From NCBI GenBank assembly GCA_020850995.1, contig JADZDP010000253.1, forward strand, positions 1-63,677: a stretch of DNA of 63,677 nt. Reading direction: 5' to 3'. This document shows positions 1 to 8,304 of this stretch, piece by piece; the first letter of the stretch is position 1, and the number at the start of each line of letters is the position of its first letter. This stretch comes from Deltaproteobacteria bacterium (GTDB lineage Bacteria > Myxococcota > UBA727 > VGSZ01). The notes below the pieces were generated by a model. The model did not search any database and was not told the origin of the DNA. It saw only the letters and a program-made list of their open reading frames with translations. The position numbers and the translations under genes were made by a program.

Positions 1-63
1 CCGCCGTCCGACCGCCCATCGGTAAGCCGTGTGCCGGAAATCGGCACGCACGGTTTGAAAGGG

Positions 64-118
64 GGTCCTATCCCCTCACCGACGACGAGAATCTCATCGA
101 AAGTGAAGGGATAGGATC
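64..118 (+). promoter_or_regulatory. leader hairpin covering the ribosome-binding site
   Basis: The arms 64-79 and 103-118 are inverted repeats. The core TCCTATCCCCTCAC (66-79) faces GTGAAGGGATAGGA (103-116) with one mismatch, and the stem can extend by a G-T and a G-C pair. The only Shine-Dalgarno-like purines before the ATG at 124 (AAGGGA 106-111 and AGGA 113-116) lie inside the right arm. In RNA this hairpin would hide the ribosome-binding site, so translational control is plausible. No known riboswitch class is recognised. Confidence 0.5.
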
Positions 119-123
119 TACCA

Positions 124-1098
124 ATGCCCACCTACGAGATGCTCTGGGACTGCTCGTCGTGCGGCACCAAGAAGCTGCTCGGCAAGAGCCACCGCCGCTG
201 CCCGCACTGCGGCGCGCCGCAAGATCCCACCACGCGCTACTTCCCGCCCGCCGGCGAGGAGGTGGCGGTGGAGGGCCACGTCTACGTCGGCGTCGACTGG
301 CGCTGCGCCGGTTGCGAGACGCCCAACAGCCGCGCCGCCGACTTCTGCGTCAACTGCGGCAACCCGCGCGAGGGCAACGCCGCGGTCACCCGCGTCGACG
401 ACGCACCGACGCCACGCGCCCCCGCGGCGCGGGCCGGCGCGCCCGCATCGTCGGGGCGGTGGAAGGGCTGGCTGCTCTTCGGCGGCGTCCTCGGCGGCGT
501 GGTCCTGGTGGCGCTGCTGATCGCGACCTTCTGGACGCGCGACACGGCGGTCACCATCGCCGCTCACCGCTGGACCCGCAGCATCGACATCGAGGAGATG
601 GCGGCGCGCTCCGACTCGGCCTGGTGCAGCTCCATGCCCGGCGACGCCTACTCGGTGCGCAGAAGCCGCGAGGTGCGCAGCCACCGCGACGTGCCCGACG
701 GCCAAGAGTGCCACACGGTGCGCAACGACAACGGCGACGGCACCTTCTCGACGAGCCAGGAGTGCAGCACGCGCTATCGCAGCGAGCCCGTCTACGACGA
801 CAAGTGCTACTTCACGGTGAACCGCTGGGGGCATGCGCGCACGGCCACCGCCGAGGGCACCGGCGTCGCTCCACCGCCCACCTGGCCCGCAGTGCGACTC
901 ACGCGCACCGGCTCTTGCCTCGGCTGCGAGCGCGAGGGGGCGAGGCGCGAGCTGCTCACGCTGAAGCTCGACGGCCCCAAGCGCGACTGGGACTGCGAGG
1001 TCGACGCCGCGCGCTGGCAGCGCTTGAGCGACGGCGCGTCGGCGCGGGTGAAGGTGCGCGTCGTCACCGGTGGGGCGGTGTGCTCAAGCTTGCGCTGA
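124..1098 (+). CDS. double zinc-ribbon membrane protein
   Basis: A 324-residue protein. The N-terminus has two four-cysteine zinc ribbons (Cys10/13/26/29 and Cys61/64/75/78), followed by a Pro/Ala-rich linker and one membrane helix at about 116-137. The remaining 185 residues contain further cysteines but no domain I recognise. The topology suggests ribbons in the cytoplasm and a periplasmic C-terminal domain, though orientation is not proven. Zinc ribbons of this kind usually bind proteins or nucleic acids. A small charged protein and a site-2 protease gene follow on the same strand. The ATG at 124 is chosen because the ribbon starts immediately. Its ribosome-binding site lies in a hairpin (64-118). 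Confidence 0.8.
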   Translation: MPTYEMLWDCSSCGTKKLLGKSHRRCPHCGAPQDPTTRYFPPAGEEVAVEGHVYVGVDWRCAGCETPNSRAADFCVNCGNPREGNAAVTRVDDAPTPRAPAARAGAPASSGRWKGWLLFGGVLGGVVLVALLIATFWTRDTAVTIAAHRWTRSIDIEEMAARSDSAWCSSMPGDAYSVRRSREVRSHRDVPDGQECHTVRNDNGDGTFSTSQECSTRYRSEPVYDDKCYFTVNRWGHARTATAEGTGVAPPPTWPAVRLTRTGSCLGCEREGARRELLTLKLDGPKRDWDCEVDAARWQRLSDGASARVKVRVVTGGAVCSSLR

Positions 1099-1134
1099 GC
1101 GCGCCGCCGCCGCGATCCGCGCTATGGTGAGCCA

Positions 1135-1326
1135 ATGACGGACAAGAAGAAGGCGCCGCCGCTCAAGGGCGCGGGCGCCACCCAGAAGATGTCCAAAGAC
1201 GAGCTCGCGGATCTGCTCAAGCGCGCCGAGGAGAACGACCCCGACGCCGAAGAGAATGAGCCATTACCGCCACCCGTCGAGCCGGCGACCGCAAAGAAGG
1301 CTGCGCCCACGGCGCGGAAAAAGTAG
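1135..1326 (+). CDS. small highly charged hypothetical protein
   Basis: A 63-residue protein, rich in Lys and Glu, with a Pro/Ala/Lys tail and no membrane helix or signal peptide. The middle (about 20-40) could form a short charged helix. It starts 36 nt after the zinc-ribbon gene and ends 42 nt before the RseP-like gene, so it probably sits in the same transcript. I recognise no family. Almost every codon ends in G or C, which supports a real gene, but at this length the call rests on position and codon use. Confidence 0.55.
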   Translation: MTDKKKAPPLKGAGATQKMSKDELADLLKRAEENDPDAEENEPLPPPVEPATAKKAAPTARKK

Positions 1327-1368
1327 TAGTCAACGAGCGGAATCGCCGGCGCCCGCCGGCAGCAGAGC

Positions 1369-3066
1369 TTGAGCTACGTCGTCGCGCCCCTGATCTTGAT
1401 CGGCGTGCTCATCACCGTGCACGAGCTCGGGCATTTCCTCGTCGCCAAGGCCTGCGGCGTGCGCGTGCTGGTGTTCTCGCTCGGCTTCGGGCCGCGCTTG
1501 GTGGGCTTCACGCGCGGCGAGACCGAGTATCGCCTCTCGGCCATCCCGCTGGGCGGCTACGTGCGCATGTTCGGCGACGACCCCACCGCCGAGGTGCCGC
1601 TGGCCGAGCAACGGCGCTCCTTCCTCCACCAGCCCTACTGGCGCAAGATGGCCATCGCCGTCGCGGGGCCCTTCGCCAACTTCCTCTTGCCCGTGCTCTT
1701 GCTGTTCGCGGTGGTGGTGGGCACCACCAGCGAGCCGGCGCCCATCATCGGCGAGGTCGTCGCCGGTGACGTCGCCGCCGCCGCCGGCATGCGGCCGGGC
1801 GATCGCATCGTCGCGATCGACGCCACGCCCGTGCTCTCGTTCCTCGACGTGCAGGCGCGCGTCGAGCGCAGCGCCGGCGTGCCCCTGCGCTTCACCGTCG
1901 AGCGCGACGGCGGCGCGCTCGATCTCACCCTGACGCCGCGCGCCGCGCCGACGCCCACCTTCCTCGAGGCAGGCCACCAGAGCGGGCGCATCGGCGTCAT
2001 GGTGGGCGCGGAGCTGCCGGTGGTCTCCGTCGACGACGATCGGCGCGTCAAGCCGCTCGACCGCGTGCGCGCGGTCGACGGCGTGCCCACGCCCGACGCG
2101 CGCGCGCTGTTCGCCGCGCTCGACGCTGCCGCCGAGCGCGAAGTGCGCATCGAGGTGGAGACGCCCGACCCGCGCGACCCCGCCGCGCCGGGCTTCGTGC
2201 GCACCGTGGTGTTGACGCCGCCGCCCGCGCCGTCGCCGCCCGCGCTGCGGCGCTTCGGCGTGCTCCGCGAGGAGCTGGCCGCACCGGCGCTGGCCCAGCG
2301 CATCGGCGAGACCCGCGGGCGCGTGCTCGAGGAGCAGGCGCTGCGCCAGCGCCGCAAGGGGCTCGGGCGCGCTACGGGCCTGGTGGTGGGCGTCGACGAG
2401 GGCGCCGTGGCCGCCGAGCTCGGGCTGCGCGCAGGCGTCGACGCCATCGTGGCCGTCGACGGCAAGGCCGCCTACCTCCCGAGCGACCTGCACGGGGCGC
2501 TCATGGCCGCGCCCGACGGCGTCCACGTCGTGGGCGTGATCGGTCCCGGCGGCGCGCGCGTACTGGCGTTTCGCATGCTGCCCTCGCCTCGGCGCGAGCT
2601 CGGCGGCACCAAGGTGTTCGGCGCCGCGCTCATGACGGCGGTGGGCGACGGCCCCGAGGTGGAGCGCCACACCTCGGTGCTGGGGGCCCTCGAGCAGGCG
2701 AGCGCGCGCACCGTGCAGTTGACGGGCGAGACGCTGCAGGGCTTGGGGCTGCTCTTGACCGGGCGCTTCGGCTTCGGCTCCTTCGCTGGCCCCATCACCA
2801 TCGCGCGCCTGTCGGGCGAGGCCGCCGCGTCTGGCGCGCTCGCCTTCGTCCAGTGGATGGTCTTCTTCAGCGTCAACCTGGCGGTGCTCAACCTGCTGCC
2901 GGTGCCGGTGCTCGACGGCGGGCACGTGCTCATCTTCACCATCGAGGCGGTGACCCGCCGACGCCTGACGGTGGCGACGCGCATCAAGTTCATCAAGGTC
3001 GGCCTGCTCATCGTCGGCGCCATGATGCTCATCGCCGTCGTCAACGACCTGCTCGGGCTGTTCTGA
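1369..3066 (+). CDS. rseP: RseP-type site-2 intramembrane metalloprotease
   Basis: A 565-residue M50 family zinc protease of the inner membrane. The zinc motif HELGH is at residues 18-22 inside the first helix, and the second catalytic motif, with the sequence LPVPVLDGGH, lies near residue 510. Between them are two or three PDZ-like stretches (about 120-200, 205-285 and 340-400), which fits the family though the protein is longer than the 450-residue E. coli enzyme. RseP homologues cut anti-sigma factors and leftover signal peptides within the membrane. The start is a TTG at 1369; a later start would remove the HELGH helix. No anti-sigma gene is adjacent, so the substrate is unknown. Confidence 0.9.
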   Translation: MSYVVAPLILIGVLITVHELGHFLVAKACGVRVLVFSLGFGPRLVGFTRGETEYRLSAIPLGGYVRMFGDDPTAEVPLAEQRRSFLHQPYWRKMAIAVAGPFANFLLPVLLLFAVVVGTTSEPAPIIGEVVAGDVAAAAGMRPGDRIVAIDATPVLSFLDVQARVERSAGVPLRFTVERDGGALDLTLTPRAAPTPTFLEAGHQSGRIGVMVGAELPVVSVDDDRRVKPLDRVRAVDGVPTPDARALFAALDAAAEREVRIEVETPDPRDPAAPGFVRTVVLTPPPAPSPPALRRFGVLREELAAPALAQRIGETRGRVLEEQALRQRRKGLGRATGLVVGVDEGAVAAELGLRAGVDAIVAVDGKAAYLPSDLHGALMAAPDGVHVVGVIGPGGARVLAFRMLPSPRRELGGTKVFGAALMTAVGDGPEVERHTSVLGALEQASARTVQLTGETLQGLGLLLTGRFGFGSFAGPITIARLSGEAAASGALAFVQWMVFFSVNLAVLNLLPVPVLDGGHVLIFTIEAVTRRRLTVATRIKFIKVGLLIVGAMMLIAVVNDLLGLF

Positions 3067-3193
3067 GCACACCGCGATGGGCGCTCACCCTCGAGCTCGC
3101 CCGCGATCGTTCAGCGGCGGCCGATTCCCCCGCGCGGCGCTGGCCCGCACGACGGCGGTGGAAATGACCGTTTCGGCACGCTAAGCACTCCCC

Positions 3194-5704
3194 ATGCGTC
3201 TGCGAGCTCGACCGGCCTGGCGCTCGTGGTTCGGGCGCAGCGCCCGCGGCCCCGCCGGTGTCGGGGCCTTCGCGCTCGCCTTGTTCCTTTGGGTGGCGCT
3301 CACCGGCGTGCTCGCCAAGCTGTGGCGCGCCTACCAGCTCTGGGACGACGCCGGCGCCGTCGACGGCTTCGTGTGGCTGCCCGTGGGCCTCGCGGCCGAG
3401 CTGCTCATGGGCGCGCTGGCGGCGCTCGTCGTCGTCGTCAGCGCCCGCGTGCTGCCGCGCGCGCTGGCCATCGTGGTGGGGCTCGCGGCGGCGCTGACGA
3501 ACCTGTGGTGGGTCGCCATCAACATGGTGAGCTTCACCATCACGCAGGCGCCCATCACCTTCACGCGCCTGCGCGGCGACGAGGGCGTCCGCATGCACGA
3601 CGCCCACTTGATTCGCTGGAACGACGCGCTGCCCGCGGCGACCTTGGCGCTGCTCCTGGTGCTCGGCTTCGCCCCACTGCTGTGGGCGACGGCACGCCTG
3701 CGGCGGCGCTTCCCTCACTTGGGCGCTCGGCAACTGGCGCCGCTGTGTGTGGCCGCGCTGGTGCTCTACGCCGCCGACGCGTGCTGGTGGCGCGCCGCCA
3801 ATTTTGGCGTGGCCGACGCGCCCGCGTTGATCCTGGCGCGCAGCATCATCGAGGTGAAGCTGAGCGAGGCGCGCGCGCCAACGCTGGTGGACGGCGCGCG
3901 CCCCGACCTGCGCGCCCTGGCACTGTCGAAGACCCCGAGCGAGGTGGCGCCACCGCCGCCCTTGCAGAAGGCCGGCGTCAAGAACGTCATCGTGTTCTTC
4001 TCCGAGGGTGTGGCGCGCAAACACACGTCGCTCGGCGGCGAGCACGACTCCACGCCCAACGTGGCGCGGCGCGCGCGCGCCGACGGCCTCGAGCTGACGC
4101 GCTACTACTCGCCCTACCACAAGAGCATCGCGGCCATCTTCGCCATGGCGTGCTCGGCGTGGCCGCCGTCCACGGGCATCAACATCACCGAGCTCAACCC
4201 GCGCATCGATTGCGGCGAGCTCTCCGAGGTGCTGCGCGGGCACGGCATTCACGCGGGCCTGTTCCACGGCGGCGACTTCGGTTTCTACGACAAGCTCATG
4301 CTGCTCGGCATGCGCGGCTACGAGATCCAAGAAGACGCGCGCATCATGTCCGACTACGCGCGCTGGGAGGAGAACGAGTGGGGCGTCGACGATCGCGCCA
4401 CCGTCGATCACACCTTGGCGTGGATCGACTCGCTGCCGCCCGGTGAGCGCTTCACGGCGCTCATGATCCCCATCACCGCGCACTGGCCCTACTGGATCCC
4501 GAGCGACGTCGAGCCGCGCTTCCCGGGGCTCGGTTCGCGCGAGCGCTACCTGAGCGCCGTGGCCTTCCTGGACGACGCCTTCGAGCGCTTGCTGGTGGGC
4601 CTGGAGCAGCGCGGGCTCGACCAGGACACGGCGGTCATCTTCCTGGCCGACCACGGCGAGACCATCGGCGAACGCCCCCGCGCCTCCGCCGGCGCGCGTC
4701 TGGCCTACGAGCCGAGCTTGAACACGCCCTTCGTCATCCTGAACCCCGGCATGTGGCCCGCGGGATCGCAGAGCGATCGCATCGGCAGCCACGTCGACCT
4801 GGCGCCCACGGTGCTCGATCTGCTCGGGCTGCCCCCCGACGCGCGCCACCATGGCGTGTCGCTCTTGGCACCCGACCGCGAGCCGCGGCGCGTGTTCCTG
4901 GGTGCCAACAACGGCCAGGTGTGGGTGGGCCTGCTCGACGGCATGGAGAAGTACACGCTCAACACACGCACCGGCGCGCAAGAGCTCTACGACCTGCGCC
5001 TCGACCCCGACGAGCGCCACAACCTGGCCGTCAGCGCGCCGCCCGAGCAGCTGGCGGCGCTCGAGGCCGACACGCTCTCGTTCTCGCAGGGCGTCATGGA
5101 CTTCATCGCCGACGCGCCCGCCGTGGGCACCGACCTCGACGTGCAGGGCGCGCTGGTGGCGCACGCCGAGGTGCGCGTGCGCCGCCCGGCGCGCGGCGCC
5201 GCCGGCGAGCAAGAGGCCGAGACCGTGCTGTGCGTCGTCGACCCGAACGACCCCACCGGCGCGCGCCTCTGTCCCGGCGAGGAGCGCTCGCCCTTCCTCG
5301 GCCGGCAGAAGCGGAAGGCGGGCGGACGTGTGCGTGACTGCGTGGTGGTGAACGCCCCCGACCGCGGCGGCGTCCTCGAGATCGAGGTCGGCGAGGCGCC
5401 CTTCCTGCCCTTCTTGACCCGCCTGCGCACGGCGTTCATCAACGAGCCCGCGCGCGACGACGCGCCGCACCAGCTGGTGCTCGAGGTCGACGTCGACGGT
5501 GAGCCGGCGGTGCGCTCGGAGGTGGTGATCGACAAGCGGGCGCGCGTGCCCTTCGCCTCGCCGCGTGGGCGCTTCCTGCTGCGGGTGTCGGGCGAGGCGC
5601 CGGCGGCGCGCGACCTGTGCGTCACCTTCACGGAGAAGGACTGGGGCAACCGCTGGCCCACGCCGCTCGGCTGGCCCGCCGGGGGCGCGCCGCTCAAGGG
5701 TTGA
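3194..5704 (+). CDS. membrane-anchored sulfatase/phosphoglycerol transferase-like protein
   Basis: An 836-residue protein. About five membrane helices fill residues 20-220, and a sulfatase/alkaline-phosphatase superfamily domain follows at about 255-600. Visible superfamily marks are the metal-site segment VIVFFSEG, the nucleophile region HKSIAAIFAM, where Ser stands where LtaS-type enzymes use Thr, and the LADHGET metal motif near residue 487. A C-terminal region of about 200 residues (Asp/Glu/Arg rich, four cysteines) has no clear match. The layout resembles LtaS/OpgB-type enzymes that act on headgroups or glycans at the outer face of the inner membrane. The actual substrate cannot be told from sequence. 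Confidence 0.75.
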   Translation: MRLRARPAWRSWFGRSARGPAGVGAFALALFLWVALTGVLAKLWRAYQLWDDAGAVDGFVWLPVGLAAELLMGALAALVVVVSARVLPRALAIVVGLAAALTNLWWVAINMVSFTITQAPITFTRLRGDEGVRMHDAHLIRWNDALPAATLALLLVLGFAPLLWATARLRRRFPHLGARQLAPLCVAALVLYAADACWWRAANFGVADAPALILARSIIEVKLSEARAPTLVDGARPDLRALALSKTPSEVAPPPPLQKAGVKNVIVFFSEGVARKHTSLGGEHDSTPNVARRARADGLELTRYYSPYHKSIAAIFAMACSAWPPSTGINITELNPRIDCGELSEVLRGHGIHAGLFHGGDFGFYDKLMLLGMRGYEIQEDARIMSDYARWEENEWGVDDRATVDHTLAWIDSLPPGERFTALMIPITAHWPYWIPSDVEPRFPGLGSRERYLSAVAFLDDAFERLLVGLEQRGLDQDTAVIFLADHGETIGERPRASAGARLAYEPSLNTPFVILNPGMWPAGSQSDRIGSHVDLAPTVLDLLGLPPDARHHGVSLLAPDREPRRVFLGANNGQVWVGLLDGMEKYTLNTRTGAQELYDLRLDPDERHNLAVSAPPEQLAALEADTLSFSQGVMDFIADAPAVGTDLDVQGALVAHAEVRVRRPARGAAGEQEAETVLCVVDPNDPTGARLCPGEERSPFLGRQKRKAGGRVRDCVVVNAPDRGGVLEIEVGEAPFLPFLTRLRTAFINEPARDDAPHQLVLEVDVDGEPAVRSEVVIDKRARVPFASPRGRFLLRVSGEAPAARDLCVTFTEKDWGNRWPTPLGWPAGGAPLKG

Positions 5705-5777
5705 TCCGCTCGATGTCCGACCCGAGCCCCTGTCTCGTCGCCGCGCGTGCGCCGGTGGCCGCGCTAGCCTCCGAAGC

Positions 5778-6371
5778 ATGATCACCGTCGCGCTCGCCCT
5801 GCTCGCAGCACCCCCCACCTTCCACGCCGCCAAGGCCCAGGCCCGCGTGCTCGATCGCCCCGCCGCCGCGGTGGCGGCTATGGTGGGCGCCTGCGAGGTC
5901 GTCGACGGGGCGGTCAGCGGCGAGTGCCTGGAAAACACCAAGGGCCTCAAGGAAGAGGTCACCGGCAAGAAGGTCGCGCTCGATCTCGGCAGCGGCTACG
6001 AGGCGCTCTTGTCCTATGGCGGCGGCACCGGCGCCAAGACGCGCTTCGTGTGGGGACCCCTCTACGACGTGGGCAATGGCTTGGCGCTGACGGTGGGCAA
6101 GCCGCAGAAGATCTCCGAGTCAGGCAACGTGGTGGTGGGCAAGCGCCCCATCGACGGCACGAGCCCCGACGACCTAATGGAGCTCGACTTGCGCCGCCTG
6201 GCGTCCACCGGCGCGCTCGGCATCGAGGTGGTGGGCAAGTTCGGCAAGACCTGGGCGATGAGCGGCGGCGGCAAGGCGGTGAAGGGGGTGTCCTTCGAGG
6301 TGGAGGCGCTGCGCCTCTACAACGTGCGCAGCGGCGCCACCGTCTTCGAGAGCACCCAGGCGCTCAAGTAA
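5778..6371 (+). CDS. secreted protein of unknown function
   Basis: A 197-residue protein with a short hydrophobic N-terminus (about 1-19, ending AKA), compatible with a signal peptide. The mature part is Gly/Val-rich and looks like a beta-strand fold, with two cysteines near positions 39 and 49 that could form a disulfide. The ATG at 5778 is chosen because upstream in-frame codons look non-coding and overlap the previous gene. It follows the sulfatase-like gene by 73 nt and is closed by a terminator overlapping its stop codon. No family is recognised. Confidence 0.7.
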   Translation: MITVALALLAAPPTFHAAKAQARVLDRPAAAVAAMVGACEVVDGAVSGECLENTKGLKEEVTGKKVALDLGSGYEALLSYGGGTGAKTRFVWGPLYDVGNGLALTVGKPQKISESGNVVVGKRPIDGTSPDDLMELDLRRLASTGALGIEVVGKFGKTWAMSGGGKAVKGVSFEVEALRLYNVRSGATVFESTQALK

Positions 6372-6393
6372 GGGCCCCTTCGATGGCCCTTTT
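6370..6393 (+). terminator. rho-independent terminator
   Basis: The stem AAGGGCC (6370-6376) pairs with GGCCCTT (6385-6391) around an 8-nt loop and is followed by a short T run. It overlaps the stop of the preceding gene and ends the first transcription block. Confidence 0.6.
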
Positions 6394-6542
6394 GGGGCCG
6401 CCCGGGGGGGATCCGCGGGAATAACCCGCCCCCGTCGTGGTTGCGTCAAGTTGAGTCTTGACGCGCGGCGAGCCCGTGCGCAGATTCCGGCGCCGCCGGG
6501 CCCGCGTGAACCCGCACAGCCCGTCGTGCCCCGAGGTATCCC

Positions 6543-7553
6543 ATGAGTGACGTCCCGGCCACTCCGCCAATGATTCACATCGAAGGCCTGACCAAGGTCT
6601 ATGGTCGCACGCACGCGCTGCGCGGCATCTCCTTCGAGGTCCCCAAGGGCCAAGTGGTCGGCTTCCTGGGCCCAAACGGCGCCGGCAAGTCCACCACCAT
6701 GAAGATCCTCACGGGCTTCGTCGAGGCCACCGGCGGCACGGTCAAGGTCGCGGGCATCTCGGTCATCGACGATCCGGTCGCCGCGCGCGTCCACATCGGC
6801 TACCTGCCCGAGAACAACCCGCTCTACGAAGACATGATGGTCGAGGAGTACCTCGAGTACATCGCGCGCATGCGGCGCATCCCGGCCGACAAGGTGCGCG
6901 GCGCCATCGACACCGCGGTGTCGCGCTGCGGGCTGCACAGGGTGCGCGGCAAGGACATCGGCGAGCTCTCCAAGGGCTTCCGCCAGCGCGTGGGCCTGGC
7001 GCAGGCCATCGTGCACGACCCCGACCTGCTCATCCTCGACGAGCCCACCACCGGCCTCGATCCGAACCAGGTGGTGGAGATCCGAAACCTGATCCGCGAG
7101 CTCGGCAAGGAGAAGACCGTCATCCTCTCCACCCACGTGCTGCCCGAGGTGCAGCACATGTGCGGGCGCGCGCTCATCATCGCCGAGGGCAAGATCGTGG
7201 CCGACGGCGCGCCCGACCAGCTCTCGTCCGACGGCGGGCGCCTCGACGTCGTGGTTACGGGCAAACGTGGCGCACCCGACGCGGCCGCCGCGCGCGCGGT
7301 GCTCAACGGGGTCGCCGAGGTGGCCGAGGTGCACGAGCGCACCACCGGCGAGAAGGACGCGCTCGCCTTCTCGCTCACCACCAAGGGCAACGCCGATCCG
7401 CGCCGCGCCTTGTTCGCCGCCCTGGTCGAGGCCGACCTGGTGCTCCTGTCGCTCGACAAGAAGGCGCTCGGCTTGGAAGAGACCTTCCGCAAGCTGACCA
7501 CCGCCGAGGCCGGCAAGGCCACGCCCGACGATCACCACCCCAAGGCCGCGTGA
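6543..7553 (+). CDS. ABC transporter ATP-binding protein, GldA-like
   Basis: A 336-residue ATPase. Walker A GPNGAGKST is at 43-51, the signature LSKGFRQ at 142-148 and Walker B LLILDE at 162-167, all intact. A C-terminal domain of about 100 residues follows. It matches the GldA/CcmA-type ATPases that energise ABC-2 permeases. The next three genes (permease, GldG-like, DUF4340) follow within 7-20 nt, giving the standard four-gene cassette of this type. In Bacteroidota GldAFG is linked to gliding; the transported substrate is not established, so I do not infer motility here. The ATG at 6543 has GAGG just upstream. Confidence 0.92.
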   Translation: MSDVPATPPMIHIEGLTKVYGRTHALRGISFEVPKGQVVGFLGPNGAGKSTTMKILTGFVEATGGTVKVAGISVIDDPVAARVHIGYLPENNPLYEDMMVEEYLEYIARMRRIPADKVRGAIDTAVSRCGLHRVRGKDIGELSKGFRQRVGLAQAIVHDPDLLILDEPTTGLDPNQVVEIRNLIRELGKEKTVILSTHVLPEVQHMCGRALIIAEGKIVADGAPDQLSSDGGRLDVVVTGKRGAPDAAAARAVLNGVAEVAEVHERTTGEKDALAFSLTTKGNADPRRALFAALVEADLVLLSLDKKALGLEETFRKLTTAEAGKATPDDHHPKAA

Positions 7554-7560
7554 GGCAACG

Positions 7561-8286
7561 ATGCACAACACCCTCGTCATCGCGCGCCGCGAGCTGACCA
7601 GCTACTTCCACTCGCCCGTCGCCCACGTGGTGCTGGCGGTGTTCCTGGTCGTCTCCGGCTGGCTGTTCTTCTACTTCTCGGGCTTGCTCATCGTGGGCAA
7701 GGCGTCCATGCGCAGCTTCTTCGCGCTGTGCCCGCTCTTGTTCATGCTCTTCGTCCCCGCCATCACCATGCGCTTGATCGCGGAAGAGCGAAAGAGCGGC
7801 ACCTTCGAGAGCCTGATGACGCTGCCGGTGGCCGAGCACGAGGTGGTCTTGGGCAAGTTCCTGGCGGCGCTCGCCATGATGTGCGTGGGCCTGGTGTGCA
7901 CCTTCGTGTACCCGGTGTCGCTCTCGCTCATCAAGGCGCCCGGCGCGGCGCTCGACATGGGCCCCATCATCGGCGGGTACCTGTCGGCCGTGCTCTTGCT
8001 CTCGTCGTTCATCGCCTTCGGCATGTGGGCGAGCGCGCTGTCGAAGAACCAGATCATTGCCTTCATCCTCGGTCTGCTCCTGTGCTTCGCGCTGTGGATC
8101 CCCGACAAGGCGGTGCTGATCCTGCCGGCGTCGATGGGCGCCGCCGTGCAGTACTTGAGCGCCAACTACCACTTCGAGAACATCGCGCGCGGCGTGGTCG
8201 ACGTGCGTGACGTCGTCTACTACCTCACCGTCACCACCATCGGCCTGGTGCTCACCACGCGCACCATCTCGGCCACCCGCCAGTAA
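7561..8286 (+). CDS. ABC-2 type permease, GldF-like
   Basis: A 241-residue inner-membrane protein with six hydrophobic segments (roughly 20-50, 60-80, 100-125, 138-160, 165-190 and 215-235). The sequence IAEERKSGTFESLMTLPV is the typical cytoplasmic loop of ABC-2 permeases that contacts the ATPase. It begins 7 nt after the ATPase stop and is surely co-transcribed with it. Length and position fit the GldF subunit. Confidence 0.9.
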   Translation: MHNTLVIARRELTSYFHSPVAHVVLAVFLVVSGWLFFYFSGLLIVGKASMRSFFALCPLLFMLFVPAITMRLIAEERKSGTFESLMTLPVAEHEVVLGKFLAALAMMCVGLVCTFVYPVSLSLIKAPGAALDMGPIIGGYLSAVLLLSSFIAFGMWASALSKNQIIAFILGLLLCFALWIPDKAVLILPASMGAAVQYLSANYHFENIARGVVDVRDVVYYLTVTTIGLVLTTRTISATRQ

Positions 8287-8304
8287 CAGCGAGAGGACGA
8301 CGTC

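Noticed and set aside
3041..5968. A 975-codon minus-strand frame opposite the sulfatase-like gene
   Set aside because: It is a compositional shadow, and the plus strand carries the clear enzyme motifs.
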